Positions 58,345 to 64,000 of a stretch of DNA of 64,000 nt are shown here, in pieces (the stretch's first letter is position 1; each line of letters begins with the position of its first letter). This DNA is from Trinickia dabaoshanensis (lineage in GTDB: Bacteria; Pseudomonadota; Gammaproteobacteria; Burkholderiales; Burkholderiaceae), in assembly GCF_002879885.1 (NCBI RefSeq), contig NZ_PNYA01000006.1, forward strand, positions 224,684 to 288,683. Direction: 5' to 3'. A model generated the notes under the pieces. It did no database searches, was not told the origin of the DNA, and saw only the letters and a list, made by a program, of their open reading frames with translations. A program made the position numbers and the translations under genes.

Positions 58345-59568
58345 TCACCCCAGCTGGAACTTGGATACGGCGTTATGCAAGTCGATCGCCTGCTGCTTCA
58401 GCGAACCACTCGCCGCAGCCGCCTGCTCGACCAGCGCTGCATTTTGCTGGGTGACTTCGTCCATCTGCGTCACCGCGTTATTCACTTGCTCGATGCCGCT
58501 GCTTTGCTGAACTGACGCGGTGGAAATGTCATTCATGATGTCCGTCACGCGCCTAATTGCGAGCCGGATTTCTTCCATTGTCTGCCCAGCACGGTCCACC
58601 AGCGTGGCCCCGCTGACGACCTTGCTTGTAGAGTCTTCGATCAAATTTTTGATCTCCCTCGCAGCGGTCGCGCTACGTTGCGCCAGCAATCGCACTTCAC
58701 CCGCTACCACCGCAAAACCACGCCCCTGCTCGCCCGCCCGCGCGGCTTCGACGGCTGCATTCAGGGCTAGGATGTTTGTTTGGAAGCTGATGCCTTCTAT
58801 GACACCGATGATGGCGACAACTTTCTTCGAGCTGACCGAGATGTCATGCATGGTGCCGATAACCTGGCCGACCACCTCGCCGCCACGTTCGGCGATGTCC
58901 GATGCACTGACCGCGAGCATGCTGGCCTGCTTCGCGTTTTCAGCATTTTCGCTCACCATGTCCGTAAGTTCCTGCATGCTCGCAGCCGTTTGTTCGAGCG
59001 AGGCGGCCTGCCGTTCTGTGCGACCGCTAAGATCTTCATTGCCGGCGACAATCTCGCTCGTTGCACGATGCATCGATTCGCTGGCGTAGCGCACCTGACC
59101 AATAATGCTGGTCAGTGAGCATTGCATGGATTTGATGCCTTCCAGCAGTTCCCCGACTTCGTCCGAGCCACGAATGTCAACGGTGCGGGAGAGGTCGCCT
59201 TTGGCGAATTGCGCGAGCACCGTTTGCGCGGCCTTTAAGCGCGCGACGATCGAACGGGTCACAAGCCAGAATGCCGGCAAGACCAGTGATAGACATCCCA
59301 ATGCCGCACCCACTGCGATCTGATTCAAACGATCGCGCAGTTGTGCAAGCGCTTGGGTATTCGACAGATCGCTTGACGCAGCATCAAACATGGTGCCGGT
59401 TCCATAAACGCAGAATGCGGTCAAACCGATTACGGTCGCCGTTCCGCCACCGACGAGCAAAAGCATGCGCTGACCAATGGTTATTCGGTCCATCCATCTG
59501 CCACCGGCAACTTCGGAGAAACGGGAGACATCGATCCTGTCGCTTTGCATAGACGTATCTGTTTTCAT
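58345..59568 (-). CDS. Methyl-accepting chemotaxis protein with a minimal periplasmic region
   Basis: This 407-residue protein has two membrane helices (about 35-56 and 84-104) separated by only about 27 residues, so no classical ligand-binding domain fits between them. A HAMP domain follows (about 105-157). The signalling domain has the tip [20 protein letters not shown] and glutamate-rich methylation helices. No CheR/CheB tether pentapeptide is present at the C-terminus. It lies between ubiK and comM. The start at 59568 (MKTDTS) is chosen by length; an ATG at 59550 is possible. The ligand or input is unknown; it may sense through a partner or the membrane. Confidence 0.88.
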   Translation of the reverse strand: MKTDTSMQSDRIDVSRFSEVAGGRWMDRITIGQRMLLLVGGGTATVIGLTAFCVYGTGTMFDAASSDLSNTQALAQLRDRLNQIAVGAALGCLSLVLPAFWLVTRSIVARLKAAQTVLAQFAKGDLSRTVDIRGSDEVGELLEGIKSMQCSLTSIIGQVRYASESMHRATSEIVAGNEDLSGRTERQAASLEQTAASMQELTDMVSENAENAKQASMLAVSASDIAERGGEVVGQVIGTMHDISVSSKKVVAIIGVIEGISFQTNILALNAAVEAARAGEQGRGFAVVAGEVRLLAQRSATAAREIKNLIEDSTSKVVSGATLVDRAGQTMEEIRLAIRRVTDIMNDISTASVQQSSGIEQVNNAVTQMDEVTQQNAALVEQAAAASGSLKQQAIDLHNAVSKFQLG

Positions 59569-60203
59569 TGGAATATCCAGTTCACAAGACGTGACCGGCC
59601 GTCGGCCAGCCACGCTGCCCCGTCGCAGAGAGAGATAAAGCGGGCCGAAGGCTGCAAAGACGATGCCAGCCCGAAGTTGACGGTTGATGATGTGCGCCGC
59701 ACCATGGCGACATCCTCGAGAATGGTCGTCATGCACGGATCGTTTCATCCAATATCGTGGTGCGATGCAGAATCCTTGGTATGGCCCGGGATTTAACGTT
59801 TCGATCAATTTATTCTTGTCTGGATGGCGCGTGCAAATTGATCAAATAGTCAGAAACTGCTAGTACACAATTCCGACGTGGAAAAAATCCGCGCGGACAT
59901 TCTTAAGAGAGATTCGGGCGTCCGAGCGGGCCTGGGCCTTTTCGACGTGGCGAATGGTGAGGATCGATCCGATGTCGCAACCCCGCGCGCGATGCGGCCT
60001 GAACAGGTAGGCCGAACGGCCAACGATGCGTCTCGCGGTTACCTGGATGCATCTGGCGTTGCTAAAGTGCTTGCGACACGCGGCGCTGAGTGCAAACCCA
60101 TCGCCACCGCACCGCGCTATCGCAATCCGAGGGCCCTCCCGGTCCTCACCATCTATCTGAAAGTGCCGCGGATATCTCAGCGGCCCGGTTCCGAGGAGAA
60201 CAC
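59569..60203. other. Intergenic region before comM and the MCP gene
   Basis: This 635-bp gap is less GC-rich than its surroundings near 59760-59880. It holds a 9-bp inverted repeat, GATCAATTT (59803-59811) and AAATTGATC (59835-59843), with 23 bp between the arms, and a TTGATCAA palindrome within the right part. A reading frame at 59878-60261 shows no family similarity and overlaps comM, so it is not called. No RNA gene was recognised. Confidence 0.5.
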
Positions 60204-61820
60204 ATGTCGCTTGCCGTGGTGCGCTCGCGCGCGCCGGCTTCCGGCCGCGCGCCCGAAGTGACCGTCGAAGTTCATTTAGCGAACGGCTTGCCGTCGTTTT
60301 CGATCGTCGGTTTGCCCGATCTCGAAGTGCGCGAGAGCCGCGAGCGCGTGCGCGCGGCGCTGCAGAACTGCAGCTTCGAATTTCCCGTGCGCCGCATTAC
60401 CGTCAACCTGGCTCCAGCCGATCTACCGAAGGAATCGGGCCGCTTCGATCTGCCCATCGCGCTCGGCATCCTCGCGGCCAGTGGGCAGATTCCGCCTTGC
60501 GCGCTCGGCGAGCGCGAATTCGCCGGGGAGCTCTCGCTCACGGGCGCCTTGCGGCCGATGCGCGGGGCCTTCGCAATGGCCTGTGGAGCGGCCCGCGGTT
60601 TTCGTGACCTGGCGCGAGCGAGGCATGCGTCGCGAGGCCCGGCGGGTGGCGAGGATGCGTCGGTGCAAATCGCCGAGGCGCGTGCATCGGACGATCTGCC
60701 GGAGCTCTACCTGCCGGCGGCCAGTGCAGCCGAAGCGGCGCTCGTGCCGGGGGTCGCCGTATTCGGCGCGGCTGATTTGCCCTCCCTTTGCGCGCATTTG
60801 TCCGGCGCGCAGGACGGCCGGCTCTCGCCGATCGCCGCCTGCGTGCCAGAGCCGGAAAACGCTGTCTCGCCGGCGCCCGACATGGCCGACGTCATCGGTC
60901 AGCAAGGCGCGCGGCGCGCACTCGAAGTCGCGGCCGCCGGCGGCCATCACGTCTTGATGGTCGGGCCGCCCGGCGCGGGCAAGTCGATGCTGGCCGCTCG
61001 CCTGCCGAGCCTTCTGCCGCCGATGACGGACGACGAAGCGCTCAGTTCCGCCGCCCTGCTTTCGGCCAGCGCGCACGGTTTTTCGCCGGCTCATTGGCGG
61101 CGCCGGCCGTTTCGAGCGCCCCATCACTCCTCGAGCGCCGCTGCGCTCGTCGGGGGCCGTAATCCGCCTCAGCCGGGCGAGATCACTCTCGCCCATCTGG
61201 GGGTTCTGTTCCTCGACGAATTGCCCGAATTCGACCGGCACGTGCTCGAAACGCTACGCGAGCCGCTCGAAGCCGGCCGCATTACCGTCTCGCGCGCGGC
61301 CCAGCACGTGGACTTTCCCGCCGCGTGCCAACTCGTCGCGGCGATGAACCCCTGCCCGTGCGGCTGGCGCGGCGACCCCGGGGGCCGTTGCCGCTGCACG
61401 CCGGAGATCGCCGCGCGCTATCTGCGCAAGCTATCGGGACCGTTGCTCGACCGGATCGACATCCAAATCGAGTTACCCGCGTTGATGCCGAACGAACTAT
61501 CGGCCCGCTCGAGCGAGATCGGCGAACCCAGCGCATCGATCGCCCGGCGCGTGGAACAGGCGCGCGCTCGCCAGGTGGCGCGGCAGGGCAAGACCAACCG
61601 CGAATTGAACGGACGCGAGATCGACGAACTTTGTCAGCTCGACGCCGCGGCGGAGTTGTTGCTGCGCGAGGCCAGCGAGCGGTTCAGGTGGTCGGCAAGA
61701 GCGTATTACCGCGTGCTGAAAGTGGCCCGCACGATCGCCGACCTCGCAAGCTCGGCAATGCCCACCGCCGCGCATATCGCCGAGGCGATTCAATATCGCC
61801 GCGTGTTTTCGGCGCCGTAA
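60204..61820 (+). CDS. comM: Mg-chelatase-like AAA+ ATPase ComM (YifB)
   Basis: ComM is a hexameric helicase that promotes branch migration during natural transformation. The 538-residue protein has the Lon-like N-terminal domain (EVHLANGLPSFSIVGLPDLE), the Walker A motif GPPGAGKS near residue 254, Walker B LGVLFLDELPEFDRH, a zinc-like Cys cluster (NPCPCGWRGDPGGRCRCTPE) and a C-terminal domain. The segment between about 125 and 170 (FRDLARARHASRGP) is longer and less conserved than I expect, perhaps a lineage insertion. The ATG at 60204 has GAGGAG upstream. Confidence 0.93.
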   Translation: MSLAVVRSRAPASGRAPEVTVEVHLANGLPSFSIVGLPDLEVRESRERVRAALQNCSFEFPVRRITVNLAPADLPKESGRFDLPIALGILAASGQIPPCALGEREFAGELSLTGALRPMRGAFAMACGAARGFRDLARARHASRGPAGGEDASVQIAEARASDDLPELYLPAASAAEAALVPGVAVFGAADLPSLCAHLSGAQDGRLSPIAACVPEPENAVSPAPDMADVIGQQGARRALEVAAAGGHHVLMVGPPGAGKSMLAARLPSLLPPMTDDEALSSAALLSASAHGFSPAHWRRRPFRAPHHSSSAAALVGGRNPPQPGEITLAHLGVLFLDELPEFDRHVLETLREPLEAGRITVSRAAQHVDFPAACQLVAAMNPCPCGWRGDPGGRCRCTPEIAARYLRKLSGPLLDRIDIQIELPALMPNELSARSSEIGEPSASIARRVEQARARQVARQGKTNRELNGREIDELCQLDAAAELLLREASERFRWSARAYYRVLKVARTIADLASSAMPTAAHIAEAIQYRRVFSAP

Positions 61821-61826
61821 ATGAAT

Positions 61827-61860
61827 CGGCCGGACCGCCAGCGCCCGATCCGTCCGGCCG
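61827..61860 (+). terminator. Hairpin after comM
   Basis: CGGCCGGAC (61827-61835) pairs with GTCCGGCCG (61852-61860), a 9-bp stem with a 16-nt loop, starting 7 bp after the comM stop. There is no T-run, so it may stabilise the mRNA end rather than terminate. Confidence 0.4.
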
Positions 61861-62017
61861 GCCCTCCTATGACGCGCCGGCGCCGATTCCCGTCATTGCG
61901 CCGGGTTTCCGAAATTAGCGACACGTCATGCCAATTGCGGGCCACATCGTGGGCCCCGTCCGCGACCACGCCTTCAAACAGCCCGCCAGAGCAAAAAAAT
62001 GGCTGTCAAGACTTGAC

Positions 62018-62216
62018 TTATGCACACATCCACGTTTTGCCACATCTGACGTCCGTTTAAATCCAACGCTTCAGTTGACCTCATTATCCAATTGATTTTT
62101 ATGGATTTTCCTCAAATATGAAGTCGTACGAATCCGATGGAAAGTCCCACCGGGGGGCTTGACGGGGCTGAGGGCACCGATTTCCCCACAGAGTTATCCA
62201 CAGCGGCTGTGGATAG
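62018..62216. promoter_or_regulatory. DnaA-box cluster in an AT-rich gap
   Basis: The 510-bp gap 61821-62330 contains two exact DnaA boxes (TTATNCACA): TTATGCACA at 62018-62026 and TTATCCACA at 62194-62202. A one-mismatch inverted copy, TGTGGATAG, lies at 62208-62216. The last two face each other 5 bp apart. TTATCCAAT at about 62084 is a weaker match. The DNA between is AT-rich for this genome. No dnaA, dnaN or gyrB is near, so this is not the chromosome origin; it may titrate or reload DnaA. Confidence 0.55.
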
Positions 62217-62330
62217 ACCGAAAACCTACAATAAATCCGGGGATTAGCGTCTATTCCTACTACGGAACCTTCACTCGTATGCGCGCACGTCAATCGGACA
62301 TCCTTGCGGCCATGCGTCGCAATCCGCGAG

Positions 62331-62960
62331 CTAATTGAGCCGAAGCGACCCGAAAAATTGATCCGATTGGTCTTGCGGCGGTGCCTCGGGCGCGATGATC
62401 GCGGCCTGATAGACATGACGTCCGCGGACGGTGACCCACGCGTGAATCGTTCGGCGTTCATGGGCGTCGCCGGCGGCGCCCGTGGCGACGACGTCCATCC
62501 CCGGCACCGCGGCGCCGCTGCCGGCGGGGACTTGCACCGCATGTTCGACCGGCGACGCGGCAACATTGCGAGCCAGCGAATGCCGTAGCGCGTCGGCGAC
62601 GGCCTGTCCCAACTGCGCGTCGTCGCGCGGCAGATCGACCACGGCCACCGCGAACACGGCGCCTTGGGCGTGCGCCGCCCGCACGTGCATCGGCAGCGCG
62701 TTGCCCGCGATCTCCACGCGGCGCTCGTCGACAGTGGGCTTGGCGGGCAAGTCCACGGAATAGCCCTCGGCGGCGTCGGTCACCGTGCGCCAGTTGTAAG
62801 CGGGTGTGCACGCGGCGGCGAAGGCCACGGCGAAGACGAGCGGCGCCGCAACCGACGCGGGGCGGCGCACACGCGCGGGGTTCTTCGCCCCGGAGTCGGC
62901 GCAAGACGCCGATCCCCGCCGAGCGGGCCGCAATAACGAGAGCAAGGATAGAGAGCGCAT
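62331..62960 (-). CDS. Putative lipoprotein
   Basis: This 209-residue protein has a basic start, a hydrophobic segment and a lipobox-like AFAAACTPAYNW, so it is probably a lipoprotein after cleavage before Cys-51. The exact start is uncertain because the leader before the lipobox is long; a shorter start may apply. The mature part (YSVDLPAKPTVDERRVEIAG, HAQGAVFAVAVVDLPRDDAQ) resembles small proteins found beside tlpA in related genomes, but no family name can be given. It is divergent from tlpA. Confidence 0.6.
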   Translation of the reverse strand: MRSLSLLSLLRPARRGSASCADSGAKNPARVRRPASVAAPLVFAVAFAAACTPAYNWRTVTDAAEGYSVDLPAKPTVDERRVEIAGNALPMHVRAAHAQGAVFAVAVVDLPRDDAQLGQAVADALRHSLARNVAASPVEHAVQVPAGSGAAVPGMDVVATGAAGDAHERRTIHAWVTVRGRHVYQAAIIAPEAPPQDQSDQFFGSLRLN

Positions 62961-63210
62961 AAACGACGAAGAGCGGAAGCGATGGGGAACCGAGTGAACT
63001 CGAGGGCGACATTATCCGTCACCGAGGCCGCCGTCTCGATGCGATCGGCGGTGCGCGGCCATACACGGCTACATACACGGCTATACACCGCCACTCCGCC
63101 GCACTCCGCGAAAGGGGGTAAAATGGCGGCGCCGAATCGCGCCGACGGGCACCTCACCATTCGAGTCAGCCCCGCTACCCTGCCGCGATCGTCCGCAAGA
63201 GGTCGTATCC

Positions 63211-63741
63211 ATGAGCCAAACCCCTGCTTCCCCCGTCCGCCCCGCCGGCGCGCTGCGCTACGTCGTCTTCGCCTGCGTCGCAGCCGCGATCGCGATCGCC
63301 GGATACTTCACGTTCGGCCGCAGCCAGCAAGTGCCCGCCGCCACGTTCACGCTGCTGTCCGGACAAAAGCTCTCGACGTCCGACTTGAAGGGCAAGGTCT
63401 ACCTCGTCAACTTCTGGGCGACCGACTGCGAGACCTGCATCAAGGAAATGCCGCAGATGGTCGATACCTTCAATCGGTATAAGGGCCAGGGTCTGGAGTT
63501 CGTCGCGGTGGCGATGCAGTACGACGCGCCGATGTACGTCGTGAACTACGCGCAAACGCGCAAGTTGCCGTTCAAGGTCGCCATGGACGACGGCAGCGCC
63601 GCCAAGCAATTCGGCAACGTCCAGATGACGCCGACGACGTTCGTCGTTGACAAGAACGGCACGATCCTCAAGCGCTACGTCGGCGAGCCGCAATTTGCGG
63701 AGCTCGATCAATTGCTGCAAAAGGCCCTCGGTTCGGCCTAA
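63211..63741 (+). CDS. TlpA/ResA-family thiol-disulfide oxidoreductase
   Basis: This 176-residue protein has one N-terminal helix (YVVFACVAAAIAIAGYFTFG) and a periplasmic thioredoxin fold with the active site CETC in FWATDCETCIKEMPQM, the cis-Pro MTPTTFVVD loop and GTILKRYVGE. TlpA/ResA proteins keep the CuA or heme-binding cysteines of cytochromes reduced, which fits the cytochrome oxidase content of the window. ATG 63211 begins MSQTPASPV. Confidence 0.9.
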   Translation: MSQTPASPVRPAGALRYVVFACVAAAIAIAGYFTFGRSQQVPAATFTLLSGQKLSTSDLKGKVYLVNFWATDCETCIKEMPQMVDTFNRYKGQGLEFVAVAMQYDAPMYVVNYAQTRKLPFKVAMDDGSAAKQFGNVQMTPTTFVVDKNGTILKRYVGEPQFAELDQLLQKALGSA

Positions 63742-63792
63742 GCCCGTGCGCTTCGCACAGCGGCGGCGGGGCAACGCGCCCTGCCTTGCCGG

Positions 63793-64000
63793 CTAACCGC
63801 CTTCTTTTCCGGCCTCGCCTCGTTCGGCGAGGCCGTATCGTTTGATCTTCTCGTAAAGCGTCGCCTTGCCGATCTGCAACTCGTCGGCGGCCGCCAACAC
63901 CGCGCCCGCATGCTGCTCGAGCACATCGGCAATGGTCGCGCGCTCGAATTGCTCGACCCGCTCTTTCAGCGAACGGGCGGGCCCGCCCCCAACCTTGCCC
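63793..64000 (-). CDS. Sigma-54-dependent NtrC-type regulator, C-terminal end (partial)
   Basis: Only the last 69 codons are visible, running off the right edge of the window; the stop is TAG at 63793-63795. The sequence ERATIADVLEQHAGAVLAAA followed by DELQIGKATLYEKIKRYGLA is the Fis-type helix-turn-helix that ends NtrC/DctD-family activators. The kinase-receiver and AAA+ domains are expected to the right of the window. A hairpin GGCCTCGCC/GGCGAGGCC at 63811-63834 lies inside its 3' end. Confidence 0.85.
   Translation of the reverse strand, partial: GKVGGGPARSLKERVEQFERATIADVLEQHAGAVLAAADELQIGKATLYEKIKRYGLAERGEAGKEGG

Noticed and set aside
59878..60261. A 127-codon frame upstream of comM
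   Set aside because: No family similarity, no clear ribosome site, and its end runs through the start of comM in another frame. Judged a chance frame.
60585..60700. Frameshift in comM
   Set aside because: The unusual segment stays in frame and no alternative frame fits the family better. Treated as an insertion or divergent loop.
62018..62216. Chromosome replication origin
   Set aside because: DnaA boxes are present but none of dnaA, dnaN, gyrB, rpmH, parA or parB is nearby, and the box number is small.

Overview
The window reads as a piece of the primary chromosome of a Burkholderia sensu lato species (Burkholderia, Paraburkholderia, Caballeronia or Trinickia; order Burkholderiales). The evidence is the high G+C content, the gene neighbourhoods coaD-rsmD-ftsY, gshA-gshB-EIIA(Man)-ptsH-ptsI and ctaC-ctaD-ctaG-ctaE, the secB-grxC-rhodanese-gpmA-ctpA run, and rpoH preceded by a CIRCE element. 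Genus and species cannot be settled from the sequence alone. No rRNA, tRNA, CRISPR array or insertion sequence was seen.

Layout. Positions 1-8.3 kb hold the end of an exopolysaccharide locus: a 5'-truncated glycoside hydrolase, an acyltransferase, a Wzy-like polymerase and three glycosyltransferases, plus the decayed remnant of a fourth glycosyltransferase. Positions 8.5-16 kb are housekeeping: coaD, rsmD, ftsY, an isomerase/hydrolase pair for ring-cleavage products, ybiB, and leuA behind a leucine leader peptide. Positions 16-22 kb carry an NTF2-like protein, a PagL lipid A deacylase, rpoH, and the cydP-cydA-cydB-cydX quinol oxidase operon behind an FNR-type promoter. Positions 21.9-29.8 kb form an N-acetylglucosamine uptake and catabolism operon (nagA, a SIS-type deaminase, an EIIA-HPr-EI fusion, an EIICB permease) with a divergent MarR-GNAT fusion gene. 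An orphan MetQ follows.

Positions 30.9-40.6 kb are the aa3-type cytochrome c oxidase region: structural genes ctaC, ctaD, ctaE, the assembly genes ctaG, surf1, sco and sco-like, the heme A genes ctaA and ctaB, and several tiny membrane proteins. Positions 40.6-50.2 kb are mixed housekeeping: DUF2244, bioC-like, comF, trmL, macro domain, gpsA, secB, grxC, rhodanese, gpmA, ctpA, moeB. Positions 50-55.5 kb hold a regulatory PTS (EI, HPr, EIIA-Man) next to the glutathione genes. Positions 55.8-58.3 kb hold glnK-amtB under a clear sigma-54 promoter, then ubiK. An MCP lies between ubiK and comM. The window ends with a lipoprotein gene, a TlpA-like thioredoxin and the 3' end of an NtrC-type regulator.

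The most interesting signals are mainly regulatory: a perfect CIRCE at rpoH, a CTA-rich leucine leader peptide with a palindrome over its promoter, an FNR-box promoter at cyd, a sigma-54 promoter at glnK, DnaA boxes in an AT-rich gap after comM, and the glycosyltransferase duplication and decay in the polysaccharide locus. I did not find a convincing wholly new defence or mobile system.
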